DNA from: Isoetes taiwanensis
Taxonomy: Eukaryota; Streptophyta; Lycopodiopsida; Isoetales; Isoetaceae
Assembly: GCA_021234155.1 (NCBI GenBank)
Contig: JAJEKV010000004.1
Location: 20,935,619 to 20,999,618 of the forward strand
Reading direction: 5' to 3'
Length of the DNA: 64,000 bases
The first letter of the stretch is position 1. The number at the start of each line of letters is the position of its first letter. The notes beneath the pieces are model-generated. The model did not search any database. It was not told the DNA's origin and was given only the letters and a program-made list of their open reading frames with translations. Below are positions 43,266 to 57,119 of the stretch, piece after piece. The translations under genes were made by a program, and so were the position numbers.

Positions 43266-46200
43266 TAAAAAGGAGAGGATAAAAGAGAGAAAGGGATACC
43301 AGCATTGGGAATCTCATGGTCGTCTCGCAGCAACTATCTATCGTATGGGCAAGAGGACACAAGGCAACAATGTGGGTTCAAACCCAGCCTGTTCGGCAAT
43401 TCATAAATGCTACCACATGTGGTCTCGCACCCTTGTGAATAGAAACCCATTATTAAGCATGCATTGCATTGACAGGTTGAACGTTAATAGTGGGCCAAAC
43501 CTCAGCGGGTTGGAACTAGAGAAACGTTCGCGGCGGCCTTGGCCGCCGTGATAAGTTTCTTGTAAATTTAAATTGGATAAACTAATTACTGGCAGATCAC
43601 GACCACCCAAATATTTGCTTTTGATTTCATTTTTTTGAGCGGAAACCCTCCCGGATTTTAAAGATGGAAACCCTTCCTAGTTTTAGGGAAATTTGGAAGG
43701 GTTTCCGTATTTCTTGGACTTCCAACCCAAATTGGGGGGAGAAAATATGAGCGTGTTATTATGCTTCAACACATAGCATGCAAAAAGACACCATTTATAC
43801 TTTTGTTTTAATAACTATGTTTAAGAGATTCCCAATCTTGTACTTGCAATATGACTGAACCTGGACCCCATGTAATTTCAAAATATTCAACTAGATACAT
43901 GAATGTTGCATGTAGGCAGCTTGTTATACTCGTATAGATGAATATCTCTAAAATTGCAGCTTGTGCATTTTCTAACATATATAATTCTCCTACAAATATG
44001 CTTTTAGGATATTCTTTATTGATGCCTTCTTTTAATACTGACACGTACCTTTCTGAGGAAAAAATAGAGCTTAAAAAAAATATGGGAAAAGCAAAAAAAA
44101 GGGGGGACGGATTTGGCCAGGCGCACCCTGTTCTCGCCATTCTACAGGATTAGAACAGACGCTTGCTCTTCCACACAATAAACAACGAAGTAACAGGCTT
44201 AGAGCTTCTTGAAAATGGAAACCTGGTGCTTAAGTCCGGCTAAGATTTGATTCTTCATCGCCTTTATGGCTTAAATTTTATTGCTTTCATTTTCTTTGAA
44301 GCAGCGGTTCTTCAAGGGCTTAGCTTGCGATTCTTCGGTAGAGCTTATATTTTCTTGCTTTTATTTTCTTTGACGCAGAGCTCGCGATTCTTCAATGGCT
44401 ATTTATGGAGATCAGAAGTGGGCACTGTCTTTGGAGGAAAGAACTGAAGCAAATCTTTCTTAACCATCGCAGATGCCTGAAAGGGACGAGTTTATATTCT
44501 TCTGCATGTTTGAGACTCGGAAAAGGAGGACAGACATCGGAATTGGGTCAAGGCACATTGGATCACTGATATCACAGTCCGTTTGCAGAAAAGGTTTTGG
44601 GTGTTCTCAAGTGAGGCGAGATGAGCGCCAATGTTTCAAAGAACGAATGCAGCGCTTGGCATGTGAGGGCATCCAATCGCACATTGCAAGTAGATTCTAC
44701 TTCTCACAATGATTGTTTTAGTGATCTGACCTGCAGAGCTGAGGTTAGAAATCAAGCGATCGTGAAGAAACAGAGAGTAACATGACTCCAAAGATAAATC
44801 AAAATCCTTTGGGGTTGCAAGCTCCTACTATGGGCTAGTTCCAAGCATGTTTTCCATCTGCGACTGTAGCGTCCGAGTTTCATCTGTAGCTGCCTGGACT
44901 GTACCTGCCTGGATTGGATCGCAGGAAGCTCCACTAGATGTGTCCATTTTGGATCTTAGGGTCAGCTCCAGTCTGGAGGAGATTATCGCTGGAAGGGCCT
45001 GTAACCAATTGCCAGCCCTTGGATGAGGGAATATTCTGAGTCATATTACCTCTAGAGCCATCCTAAGCGTATACCTCATCATTTGACGGGGTCAAACACT
45101 TAGGTGGCTCTATAATTTAGGGGCTTCACAACCTTTGGCAAGGGTTCCTCATATTTGTTTGACCTGCAAATAGAATCCTTCTAAATACTAGCCTAGGAGC
45201 AACTCCAAATATAGAATTGCTAATCTTGCAATTGACATGACAATGCTGCAAAGAAACAACTTGTAGCAGGAGGCCCGATGGCCACATACCTGCATGCCAA
45301 CATCTAATTTAAGGCATTCCTTAAGCAGAGTCGCCAGTACCTTGCCTCCAGGTTCTGCTGCATCCAAGAGGATGCTGCCACCAGCTTCTTACATGCCAAC
45401 CTGCAGTGGAAAGAAAGACATGAGTTGGGGGAGTCGAACCCCCTGTGCATTGCGCAGCTCCGAGCAGCTCGTTCGCCCTTAAAGGGCAGGGGCTATTCCC
45501 ATGCAATCACAGATTTGAAAATTCTAGCAAAGGAGTTACTCCCATGCAATCACAGATTCCTTTTCAGAGCTTGTCTGATTTTCCACATGAACATCCAGAC
45601 AACATTCTCACAATATTTTCCTTACTTCTTATAATTTCTAATCAATGCAGCAGTCAGGGAATTTACTTGAACATCTTCAACATTCCCCCATCAGATAACA
45701 TCTCATGCAACTTGTAAGCAAATACTATGCAAGAAACCTGTAAACTGTAATTCCTATGCAAGCAACTAGTCTGTAAGCAAATTCTGTACTTTACCTGTGT
45801 TAAGACTTGTTGTGTACTCACATATACTCCAGCCCATCCTAATGAACAAACAAATGCCAGGGATCCTTCTTGCTTCTTCACTACAGGAATAACAAACCAA
45901 AGTGAATTTGGCTACCGAACCTAAAAGGGGAAATAATTATGACAAATTCCAAGGAGCCTTTTTGCTTCCACTCTAATGCATGCCAGTGAGAAAGGTGTGT
46001 TGCTCGCCATGATGCTGGTCATGCTGTTGTTGGGACTGCAGTTGCAAATCTTCTCCCAGGGCAAAATCGAGTGCAAAATGAAAATTTTGTCCGCGCAAAA
46101 CACAAAAGCAAGAGGCTCACCTGATGGGTTCGGCAGCAGCAGTGTCGAAGAAGACGATTTATAGTCTCATAGAATGCCGGAATCGCCAAGCAATCCAGTT

Positions 46201-46399
46201 TTCCCATGCTAAAAAAAGCATGGGGCAGCTTCTATTTAGGGGCCTCGCATCGAACCATGTGTTGGAAATGACAAAATTATGTGTCATGTGATATTCTAAT
46301 CTATGAGAAGCAGTGGCAGTAGATTAGAGTTGTTAAATGGTGTCATGTTATTCAAAGTTAAGCAGTTGAATGGGGAAGACCTATGAGAAGCAGTGGCAG

Positions 46400-46447
46400 T
46401 AGGTCAAAGTCAAAGTCGAAGTCAAAGTCAAAGTCAAAGTCAAAGTA
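46400..46447. repeat. Hexanucleotide microsatellite (GTCAAA)n
   Basis: About eight units of AGGTCAAAGTCAAAGTCGAA type with one interruption. Confidence 0.9.
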
Positions 46448-48251
46448 AAAGGTGGCGGGCACACCCTACCCGGGTGTTGCTGGGCTCGCTAGAAACACAC
46501 AGACACCCCCCTGCCCGCCACTTAGGGTTTTGGGTTGACTGGTCAACGGGTCAAAGTCAACGACAGCTGGAAGATAAGGACAGCAGGGCATCCTATTATT
46601 TAGGCAAGTTGAAAAACTTTCTATATGAAGGGCATGCACGATTTGACAAGTGGATATATCCAGGTTGATGAGAAAATATATATATGACTGATTGTCATAG
46701 AAAATGTGTGGCTGAGTGCAGATACAGGTGCGTGTATGCAAATATAGGTGCGGGAGGGGTTTGAAGGAGACAGAGTCTTGGCATACTTGGGTTCGAATCC
46801 CAAGCTCTGATTCTAACACCATGGAGGCGCCATGCCCGACCCGTCCGAAGAAATTCCCAGAATACAGGAGGATGAAAGATTCTTTTTTGCAACAAACACA
46901 TACCTAAATTCATACAATACATGCCCAAAACCTTCCAAATCATACGTAAATGTACTGTTTGTTGAACTAGCCAATATATAAGGTCACTTGGATATCAAAT
47001 TTGCTTGAAGTAGTTAATCGGATTTGTTTGGAGTTGAACTATTTGTCAACATTACATACATGTGCAAAAGGGTTTTTATGCCATACCTATACCTGACCCA
47101 ATAATTTCTGTGATGATTTTCTGAACGACACAAATTCTTTTGCAAAAGTACACATTGCATGATCTTTGCATGTAAGACTTTGATTGATAATCTCTTTGCA
47201 GTAATATATGCATTATGAGCATCTAAACCACATGAAATCATTTTGCAATTGAAAGCATGTGGGAGTATAAACACGTAAAGTTAATATATGCAAAATTTAG
47301 GCATTACAACAGTATACCAAAACTTGTACATGCATACCCCACAAACGAGGATTTCTATGTGCGGTCTAGATCGTGGAATAAAAGGCATAACAGCTCCCGC
47401 TGCCCTAAGTCACCCCCCGTCTGAATATGCACCCAAACCAAAGGGGGTTTAAGGGGGAATTTAATTATTAAATGTGGAATGTAATGGTTTGTGATATACC
47501 TAAAAAAAAATTTCCCCTTGGAGGCCTTGAACAAAAATCATTACGTTGTACTTAAATGAATTGATATTGATTGTGTAATTAAATAATATGTAGCATAGAA
47601 ATAGAAAATAATAGTAGAATAAAGCATTAGTAATAAACTATAAGTAAAATCGTTTTATTTCACACAAGAAAATGGAATGCGGATTTCAACACACTTTATT
47701 TATTAATTTATTTAGTAATTGAAAATAACTCAAAGTAGTATGTGAAATTTGTAACACTCGTGAAAGACACCTTCATTGATTAGCCTATCAAACAGAGTGC
47801 AGAGGGCGGTTAGCCTATTTTTTGTGCACGTAACTGTCTCTGCAGGTCTATGTCTAAACGTATATGTGCATAATGACATAACGTCAATGGGGTCTCCGCC
47901 ATGTGGAGGTGGTGGTTGCGCTGATGGCGGAGGCTTGAAATTCACTTCTAGGGCTTTCTGGTACTATGATAATTTGCGGGTCCATATTATGGAATAATTT
48001 AAGGGCTAAACTTAGCTATTTGGCAATTTTTTAGCAAATTTTCAAAAAACTTTGGCTAAAGTAAATGGAAAAAATTGAGAAAAAAATAATAATTTTAGCT
48101 TAACTTTTTTGGGACTGCACCAACCCTGGAGCTCTTTAGCCAAACGCTAGAAAGTAAGAGAGTGAAATTTTGTATTGTTTAGCCAAACCATAGAAACTTT
48201 TAGAATGAGTTTCGGGCTAGTTTAGCTAACATCATTCTAGTTTATATAAAA

Positions 48252-48283
48252 CTAGTAACGGGTGCCCGGCATTGTCGGGCATA
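48252..48283 (-). other. Possible Helitron 3' terminus
   Basis: CTAG (48252-48255) after a host A, then hairpin GCCCG/CGGGC (48264-48280), as in the Helitron at 37153: both read ACTAGTAACGG, hairpin, ATAA. The matching 5' end was not found. Confidence 0.5.
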
Positions 48284-48424
48284 AGTACAAATACAAGTTA
48301 ATGTGGAGCATTTAGTTGGACTAAATAGGTGGTGCTAGACATCATGAACAAATCAAATGATAAAGATGATATTAGCTAATACCTATTATATACAACTATG
48401 TGTGGTGAACTTTAAAATTTTTAA

Positions 48425-48666
48425 GAATAGAATAGAATAGAATAGGTTTTTAGCGTCCACGGAGACCAATTGGCCTATGGGACCCAAACAAAAAGAGAGC
48501 AGCAAGCGTATTACTGACAGGATTAAAAAAACCCCGCCCCGAAGGGTTTTCGAGGGAAAAACCTTAGCAGTAATAGGCATGCTGGCACACTGTACAATTG
48601 CGTAGGACAGTTCAAGACCGTCCCGCAGGACACAAACGAGTCCGTGCATCCATAACCTCATGGAGG
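48425..48666 (-). pseudogene. 3' end of a non-L1 LINE (left of CACTA)
   Basis: Minus-strand continuation of the reading frame at 57610-57868. If the CACTA element and one TAT are removed the frame joins without a shift (GLLGSY-TSMRLWMHG). It ends in a (GAATA)4 microsatellite (48425-48445), which may be the LINE tail. Confidence 0.55.
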
Positions 48667-48689
48667 TATCACTACAAGAGAATGCATGT

Positions 48690-49050
48690 TTTGCGTCAGA
48701 AAATTCGTCAGATTCCCTTCACAGATGTGGACAGTGCCCAGACACATACGGCTGACGCATGTTCTGATGAATATTTTCTGACGAAATTTCGTCAGATTTT
48801 GCGTCATATTTTTCGTCAGAAATTCTGACGTAAAATCGTCAGACTTTCGTCACAATAATCGTCAGAATTATCGTCGGAATTATCGTCACATGTTTCGTCA
48901 CAATATGCGTCAGAATTTTGGTCATATAATTCGTCAGAATATGCATCGTATAATTCGTCAGAACTTACGTCAAAATTTGCGTCACATTTTCGTCGAAGTC
49001 TTCGTCACATTTATCGTCAGATTTTCGTCAGTAAATTCATCACTTTTTTC
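48690..49050. repeat. Left subterminal repeats of CACTA
   Basis: More than twenty CGTCAGAA/CGTCACA motifs spaced by about 10 to 18 bp in both orientations: the kind of array bound by the TNPA-type protein in this superfamily. Confidence 0.85.
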
Positions 49051-49707
49051 GTCAAAAGATTCTTCATGTCTAATAATTCCATTATTAGATGAGATGCAAA
49101 TTGAGTTTGTTTTTTGTGCTTTAGTATATGCATTTGAGTTGCTTGGAATGGTTTGTAATGCATTTGAGTTGCTTGGAATGGTACCTGTTCACAAATTTCC
49201 AGCAAGTAAACATTGACTATTATACTTTTGCAAACTTCCAGCAAGAGCAAGTAAACATCGACTATTATTCTCTTGCATTATGCAAAAATTTGATTCCAGT
49301 TACATATATGAATCTTAGGCATTCAAAAATAAAATCTTTACAGCCAACTTAGTTTGCTTTCCTCCATGTTCAATAGTGATTTGATGTAGCTCTTAATATT
49401 GATCAGCATATGAATCCAAGCTAAAATCCATACTCATGGCTTTCTTGTCTAGATCATTCTACCATTCACGCATTTTTAACGAAGTACTTCAATCCCCGGT
49501 CCAAAGCATAGCTTAATCCTGAAAAAGGCAATTTCCCACTATTATACAATGTAAATGTTGTACGTAGATGTTCATGCAAAACTACCTATTGAAAATTTTA
49601 AGTTTCTAAGTTTAAAAATTTAAGCTTAAAGGAGCTTGAAACAAAACATCTTATACTTGCCTTTTCACGTTGAAATTAAGTGTTATACAATGTCTTTGGC
49701 ATGACAC
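49051..49707. other. CACTA internal spacer, left
   Basis: No gene seen. A 25-bp unit (ATGCATTTGAGTTGCTTGGA...) is duplicated at 49128-49152 and 49158-49182. Confidence 0.5.
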
Positions 49708-52700
49708 TTTTTTTTTTTTTTTTTTTGAATGCTAGATTTTTTATTTTCATTTGTAATAAGAAAAAGGTACATGCCATATAGCATTGGAAGTATTTTGTTA
49801 CGGCAAAGAAAAAAACCGTCCACCTAAAAGGTGACAAGCCAGCCAAGACAAACTATGCTCATGCATCCTGCTCCTCCATGCCTAATCCGGACCAATGACA
49901 GCAGAAAAATTGCACATTGTCCTGGTATTGACCAACACGGTCAAATTCCTTGTCATATTTCAGCCCAAACATCCTTCTATGAGATAAGGCCATGAGGGCA
50001 GTTTCGTAGGTGAAGGAATTCTTCAGGCTGATCACAGAAACCTTGTCTCCATTTAGTGCTACCCTGCATCGATGGCACCAGACAACCCAGATTGCAATAG
50101 TGATCAAGGAATCTGTTAGCTTGGAACATTTTAGATAGGCTATATGTGGCCAGGCAAGATTATTCCTGTCAATGCCTATGATGGGCAGTACCCATTCCCA
50201 AAAGGGCCAAATAGTTGGGCAAAAGATGAGGTGGCCAACGTCTTCCTCACTCCCACAGCCTAGAGGGCACTGATTGACTATGTTCATACCTCTGCTTTGC
50301 AGTCTTGCCGTGGTGCTGAGGGCTCCTTGCAGAGCCATCCATCTGTGGAGTTGCAATTTTCTGGAGCACCATGACCTCCAACAACGTTTGAGCCACACAA
50401 CCAGCACATCTTGTGTTACTCCAAGCTTTGTGGCAGCCTTGAACGGCTCCCTTTGAAGGACTGCTGCATATACTTGCTTGACCGAGTAATCTGCCTTCCC
50501 TACAGGTAGCCATTGGTCTTCAGAGCCTAGAGCTCCAGATATCATACTAGCATTGGCCACTATGGTCCGATACAGCTTCTTGTTAACCTGTTCTTCCCCC
50601 ACAATTGCCTTGACCGAGGTCCAGGATAGCCAGCGTTCCCGTTCTGCATTCCATAGATCAGCAAGCTTACAGACACCTAGAGCCATCCATTTCTTGCATG
50701 CCCTAGGATGCACAAGTGCAAGTGGCATGCCCGTATTGCCATTGAGTTTCGGATTCCAAAAAATGCTGGTTCTTCCAGCTTCCCATTTTAAGTTGTCTGC
50801 TACAAAGTGTGGAGCGACTTCTTGCCATGCCGAGAAGATTCTTCTCAAAAGGGTTGTGGTGCCCGGACATACTTTGAATGGGTAGAAAGCAGCCCCTGGC
50901 AGTTCCATGGGCAACGAAGGCCTGCCCTCAAGGTGGCATGCTTGCAGCTGGAATCTTATCAAGCGAATAGCAGGTGAGTCTTCCCCCTGTAGGGCGCGCC
51001 AAATCATCTTAGCGGCTAAGCATTGGGCATGCAGGAATAAGTCCTTGCATCCCAACCCACCATCACCTCTTGCCCTGCAAATTTCAGACCAGGCAAGCTT
51101 TGAATTCCCAGCCCAAATGAATCTTCTAACTAGTCTTTCGATGTGCTCATAGACCTCCTTGGGTGCCACAATAACAGAAGAAAAATAGACGTGAGTGGAA
51201 GCAAAGATCATGTTGGCAATTGTGATCCGACCAGCAGTGGATAGGCCTGAGATAGCCCACAAACCCATTCTCTTCCTTATTTTGTTCAAGATGGGATTCC
51301 AGATTCCCTTGATGGTCATATTGTTGCCTATAGGGATGCCCAATAGTTTTGTCGATGCACCTTCCTCCAGTACTTTCAGTCCTAACTGTTGTGCTTTACC
51401 TAAGGTGTGAGCATCATAACTTGGGGGAATAATAACACATTTGGCTTTGTTCAACTCAACCCCTGTGGCAGATCCGAAGACTTGCAATATGCCAAAGAAT
51501 TCATCGAGACTGCCATCATTTCCATTCAAAAATGCAAAGGTGTCATCTGCGAATTGAGATAGACATACTTGCCTGTCACGCTGAGGAAGGAGCAAACCAG
51601 TAATTTTTGCTTCAGCAGCTTTCATGTTAACCAACCTAGTAAGCACATTTGCGACTAGGAGGAAAAGGTAGGGCGCAAGGTCCCTGTCGCACTCCTTGCT
51701 GGAGCAAAAATTGCTTACCTGGATGTCCATTTATGATTAGAGATGCCTTGGCCAGCTTGTTTAACCCCATTACCATTCTAACAAATCCCGTTGCAAAGCC
51801 CATATGTGTGAGGATTTTCTCAAGACCGCCCCAAAGATATGGAATCAAAAGCACGTCTAAAGTCAAGTTTCAAAAGCAAGCAATTGAAAGCGGATGCTTT
51901 GCACCAATGTAAACCTTCGAGGAGGCCATCACGTAATTATCGAAATATACACCTCTTTGGGAGAAAGGCGGTCTGTTCACCGCCAATGACTCGACATAGA
52001 ATTGGTTTGAGCACGAGAGCAAGTATTTTGGCCATAATTTTGTAACGTAGTCCCCTGTGGAGTGCTATGGGGACGCCATTTCGATAGTGGATCGAGGCCT
52101 GTCTACCTTTGGCACAAGAGCAATGAAGCCTCTTTGCAAGACTTGGGTGCGAGGAGCTTCTCGATCCATGCTCCTCGATAGCTAAAAGCAGATCATTCTT
52201 GAGTTCATCCCAAAATTCCAAGAAAAACTCCGGGAAACCCATCCGCCCCGGAGATTTTCCATGTGGCATGGATCTCGAGGGTTTTATGTATTTCATCGAT
52301 GTAATATCCTTTAGCGTAGACCGGTTGTCCTCATCGATATTTCCAATTGCAAAGCCCGCAAACATTCGTTCAAATCAAGATCAGTAGCTAGTTTGGGAGG
52401 CTTTTCCTTGAATAGTTTTTCATATTCATTAAAGAAGTATTCAATTGATCAACTTTGGGTCTTCAATTTTTCTGCTGATTAGAGTCAATATGAGGTGATC
52501 CCATTGGTTAAGCGAGTGCCCGCCAATCTGAAAAATACCTTTGAGTTTTCCCTGTCCCCTCAACATACCGGTGTGCCTTAGCACGCGGCAGACTCCTTTG
52601 GCCTCGGTTTCCTCCACCTCTTTAAGCTGCAATTCGAGTTTCCTCAAGGTTATGGAGAGAGACAAGATTGGGCTTGAGGATCAATTCTTGTCTTACCATT

Positions 52701-53400
52701 TTTAACACGCTCTTGAGATCAGCCTTATGCTTTTTGAATTCCATGATGCGCTTCCGCCCCATTCTTTAATCCAACATTTCATTGCCTTCAACTTGTTGCA
52801 CCACCTTAGCATGCTAGGCGATTCTCTTGCATTGGCAAGTTGCTCAGAAAGTTTTGAACGGACGGCAAAATTCTTCCTTGCTAAGATAAGAAACATTGAA
52901 TTTAAAGGGAGAGCTACGACTGACCGGCTGCGTCTTTGGTGAGGGCCCATAAAAAGGTACTTGAGGTGTATGGTCCGATTGAATGAATCCCACATCTGCT
53001 TCCACATAGCATTGGTCCAAGAATGGAGCCTCTGGATTTGCCACATAAAAGCGATCTAATAGACAGTAAACTCTCTTGCTGCCCTTCTGTTTGTTTGTCC
53101 ATGAATAAAGATGGTTTGTGGGAGGGATTAGTGCAAGACCCATTGAATCCAAAAGGTTTTCCCATGCTGGTTTCTCCTCTGCAGACAGATTCCGTTGGAC
53201 GCCAACTTTCTGGTCCCATGAATCCGTCATATTGAAGTCGCCTCCAAGCACCCAATTAACTGTGTCCTGACACTTGTGCCGAAGGTACTTACTACATGGT
53301 ATCCTAAGACATCTCAAGATTATATGACAGACTGGATCGTCATATCCTCTAGCTCTTGTTGTAAAACTCACAGGAGCACTTGCTGTATATATGATGTGGA
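49708..53400 (-). mobile_element. 5'-truncated L1 LINE nested in CACTA
   Basis: The poly-A tail on the minus strand is the T-run 49708-49727. Truncated inside the endonuclease domain near 53400. It lies just before the remaining transposase exons, so insertion (perhaps with a deletion) removed the transposase N-terminus. No target duplication found. Confidence 0.85.
49859..53400 (-). pseudogene. L1 ORF2 fragment: endonuclease-RT-zinc region
   Basis: From right to left: endonuclease part (LGGDFNMTDSW near 53235), linker, RT (MPHGKSPG near 52260; GVRQG near 51690; catalytic FADD at 51542-51553), then an open 623-codon stretch down to the stop at 49859 with the zinc region CPLGCGSEEDVGHLIFCPTIW (first 20 residues near 50270-50210). 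Frameshifts near 51700, 51900, 52380, 52680 and 52900. Different family from the LINE at 14303-34847, judging by the different RT sequence. Confidence 0.85.
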
Positions 53401-53403
53401 CAA

Positions 53404-56400
53404 GTGCTAAGAAGCCTAAAGCTCTGTGGCAAATACATGAAGCACTCTTACACTAGATTGGAAAAACTGATATTGAGATTACTTCCGAGTGATCATTGTC
53501 TTCCAAAATCACGAAGGGATGTCAAACAACTATTGCAAGAACTAGGGTTACAATACAATTGTATTCACGCAAGCCCAAATGATTGTATACTATTTCGCAA
53601 TGAATATAGTGGCATGGATAAATGTCCCAAGTGCAATGAATCACGATATGATGAAAATGCAAAGTCTAAAGTAGCGAAAAAAGTTTTGCGACACATGCCG
53701 ATCATTCCTCGATTACAAATTATGTTTAAGTGCCCTTCCCTAGCTCAATTCATGGACTTTCATGCAAAACACCGAAGCAACGATGGAATCTTGAGGTACC
53801 CGACGGATGGCGAGGCCTTGAAGCATATAGAAGATAAATGGAAGCATTTTAAGGATGAACCAAGGAATGTTCGTCTAGCTTTGGGCATGGATGGAGTATG
53901 TCCTTTTGGCACTATGTCATCTACTCATAGTGTTTGGCCCATTGTTGTCATAAATTATAACATACCACCTTGGATGGCAACTAAGGTAGGCCATTTAATG
54001 CTAACACTAATAGTTCCAGGTATTTATTTCTACATACCTTGTAATATATTTTTGTGTATGTTGTATTTTCTAATTTGAGAATGCAATGAGATTTCTTTAG
54101 GCAAATATCAAGTGAAGAATATGGACGTGTATCTTGAACCGCTTGTAGAGGAATTAGAGATTTTATGGAGGGGAATAAATATGTACGATATTTCTAGACA
54201 ACCACATAATTTCATGTTCCATGGGATCCTATGCTTCACAATTCATGACTATCCTGGATTGGGTGTTGCATCGGGTACGATGCTATCATTCATTCATCAT
54301 ATATTTTGAATAAGCTTTCTACTATAATTTAAAGATTGAAAGTATATTTTGCAGGATTGCAAACTAGCGGAAAATGTGGATGTCCATCATGTGGCGAGAA
54401 GTTATCATCGTATAAATCACCGCACTTGTCAAAGATGATATACACTGGCCATCAAAAGTACTTGTCATTAGGCCATCATCTTCGTCAAGGTGATATATCA
54501 GATGTGCCCATGAGAAGAACTCCACGTGATTGGTTGCAAACATGGAATGATCGTGACTTAAATAGTTCTCAAGCTCCTCCTGGCATGAAAAGACTATCTA
54601 TATTATACAAGTTGGAATATTGGTCTGAATTAAAGATTGCACATCTCTTGGACCCTATGCACATTTTCAAAAATGTGAGCCATTCACTTTGGCGACATCT
54701 TACAGGAGATTGGGAGACCTTGAAAGCTAGGAATGATTTGAAGGACAAATGCATCAAACGTGAATTGTGGCCAATTGAAGAAGAAGGTAGAGCTCCTCGT
54801 TTTCGCCAAGAACCTTGGGTTTTGAAGAAAGATGAACTCAAACAAGTAAAGACCGCTATTAAGACTTTGCGAACTCCAACCGGCTATGGATCCTCCCTTA
54901 GAAGGGCATTTACCAAAGATGGAGATCTCACGGGCTTAAAGTCGCATGATTGGCACAAGTTTTTACAGGTACGTGTGTAAGTAGAATAAAGGGAGAAGCA
55001 TGACCAAATGGATCAAATAGATAATGCTTTCATTAATCCGTTCAAGCTTTAATGATTATATTCTTAACACCTAATTTTGTTTCCTTCTCATTATAGCATT
55101 ATCTCCCTTGCGCCTTAGAGAATTGCCTTACACCACCTATTCGAAAGGTTATCTATAGACTTGCTAGCTTCTCCAGGTGGGTCTCTTCTAAGCAAATTGC
55201 CGTAGCTGATATTCCCGCCATGGAAGTAGAGATTGCAGAGATATTATGCCAACTAGAAGACCTATTTCCTACGAGTTTATTTGATCTTCAGGTATGTAGT
55301 TATTTGAATATATTCCATGTCACTCACAATTTAACAAATGTGCTAATAATCAGGTACATTTATTGGTACATTTGCCGCAAGAAATATTGCTTGTGGGACC
55401 AAATCCTGCGAGATGGATGTTTTTTTTAGAGAGATACATGAAGGTATTAAAAGGCTTTGTGCGTCAAATGGCAAGGCCCGAAGGATGTATGGCAGAGGGA
55501 CATCTCATTCAAGAGACACTATTTTTCTTGACAGATGCCACTACTTCAATAGATCCGAATGCACCAAAGATTTGGAAGAAAGAGGCCCCCGATTGGTTAG
55601 AAGGTGAAGTCTTGCAAGGTTTAGGTAAATAACGGAGGTTAAGTGATGATATGTTTGAAGGTATCAATAAATTTGTTATGAACAACACTGATAGCCTTAT
55701 TAAGTGGATGGAATTATATAAAGTTGAAAAGGCACAAAGGGAGAGCGACAGGAAAGCATATGCAACAAGGAATTGTCGAGGACTTAGGAGAGCCATTAAA
55801 TACCCTCCAGAATTAATGCCTCTACCTAATTCTCCACCCAATTGGTGGTTGATGAAAAACCTTAAAGAAGCTGAAGACAATGGAGAGAAAATTCAACAAG
55901 ATGACTTCAACATCGCATTTGGTTGTAATAAATCGGTAAGTTCCTACATGTTGTTGCTAATATGTGTCTATCATTTGTTCATAAGTGTAACTTATTGATA
56001 TTCTAATCGAATTTGTAGGCTAGGTTCCATAATTCAATGTGGGCATATGGTCAACATTTTCGAGTTGATGGCATTGCCAAAGCTCGCATTACTTTTGATT
56101 CCGGAATCATTGCTTCATTTAACCAAAAGAGTCAAGCAAGTATTAGAGATGCGAATCCAATTGATGGAGAAATTCAATATGTTGGGGTTATTACTGATAT
56201 CATTGATGTGGACTTCCGATCATTTCGACAAACAATACTAAAGGCCAAATGGTTCAAACCTCTATACCGTGGAAGAAACCAAACAATGAGACCACATCCA
56301 TCTGGATTTTTTGAAGTTGACTCCACGCATGTCTTAGTAGATATCAGTGAGCCATATGTGTATCCACATCAAGTTCAACAAGTTTTCTTCCATGCCAATC

Positions 56401-56786
56401 CTCAAAACAATGGATGGTGGATGGTAATTCCTACGGAACCAACATCACGTCGATACATTTGCAATGCAATCATCCAAGTGGGAGGGGACGAACATGAGCA
56501 AGTAGTAGAATATGAGGAAGAAATAGAAATTGTGGAGCCACACATTGGAGAAGATTATGAAACTCAAACGGGAACAAGCAATGAAAACTATGAAGCTGAA
56601 GAGGGAACAAGTTTGAGCTCACCAATGCTCTCGCCAGTGGCACATGAAGATTATGTTGAAGAGGAAGAAAATATCGAGCCTCAGTATCCAAACATGCGAC
56701 GGAGGCTACTTTTACCACTAGATAATGATGAATGGGAGGACCTTCAAAATGATCTTTTGGATGAGAGTTTGATGTCCAATGAATAG
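53404..56786 (+). pseudogene. CACTA transposase, TNP2-like (N-terminus lost, one stop)
   Basis: DDE transposase of the TNP2 family. Exons inferred from GT-AG borders and frame: 53404 to about 54019; about 54102-54274; 54355-54968; 55097-55291; 55354-55935; 56019-56786. Exon 1 shows CPKCNESRY and the ALGMDGVCPFG block with a catalytic Asp; exon 2 DVYLEPLVEEL; exon 3 the CGCPSCGE zinc-like motif and KSHDWHKFLQ; exons 4-5 the DUF4218 region (VHLLVHLPQEI, ERYMKVLKGFVR); exon 6 the DUF4216 region (RFHNSMWAYGQH, WFKPLYRG). An in-frame TAA at 55630-55632 interrupts exon 5. The N-terminal transposase-associated region is missing at the L1 border. Confidence 0.87.
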
Positions 56787-57119
56787 AAGTAACATTTTAT
56801 CTAAAGTTGAGTTCAAACATATATGCATTTGACACAACTTTTTCTTGCAAAAATCATAATGGAATTCCCCATATAATGGTTTGGTTTTGATGAATGTTGT
56901 ACCAACCTTCTTGTAATTTAATTCTCCTTTCCAAAGCCAACACGACTTCATATACGAATTACCTCGTCTAACTATTTGATATCTTTGAATAGATTGTTAA
57001 GATGTCTCATGTCTACATGCGTCCGTGTTCCTTTGGTACATACAAAGCCATGCAACTTCTAGAAATAAGTGTGGAACTCTGTAATGTTGACCAAAAGCTA
57101 AAAAATGCCATTTCAGACT
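56787..57119. other. CACTA internal spacer, right
   Basis: 3' flank of the transposase; no other gene seen. Confidence 0.5.

Larger units (their letters stand above)
42743..48251. other. Unassigned spacer with SINE-like pieces
   Basis: No gene recognised. Besides the pieces listed separately it holds a 12-bp perfect inverted repeat GGAAACCCTTCC (43666-43677 and 43695-43706) and two stand-alone tRNA T-arm-like stems (45427-45443 minus; 46786-46804 plus). Confidence 0.4.

Noticed and set aside
44473-44712. 79-codon ORF (MPERDEFIFF...) as a host exon
   Set aside because: No family recognised and no supporting splice context; not better than chance.
45427-45443. tRNA gene on the minus strand (perfect T-arm GGGGG/CCCCC with TTCGACT loop)
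   Set aside because: No matching acceptor, D or anticodon arms could be folded around it; at most a SINE relic.
46786-46804. tRNA gene (T-arm CTTGGG/CCCAAG with TTCGAAT loop)
   Set aside because: The rest of a cloverleaf is absent.
49708-53400. L1 fragment and the LINE at 14303-34847 as the same family
   Set aside because: RT and zinc-region sequences differ too much, and only the latter has the extra small ORFs.
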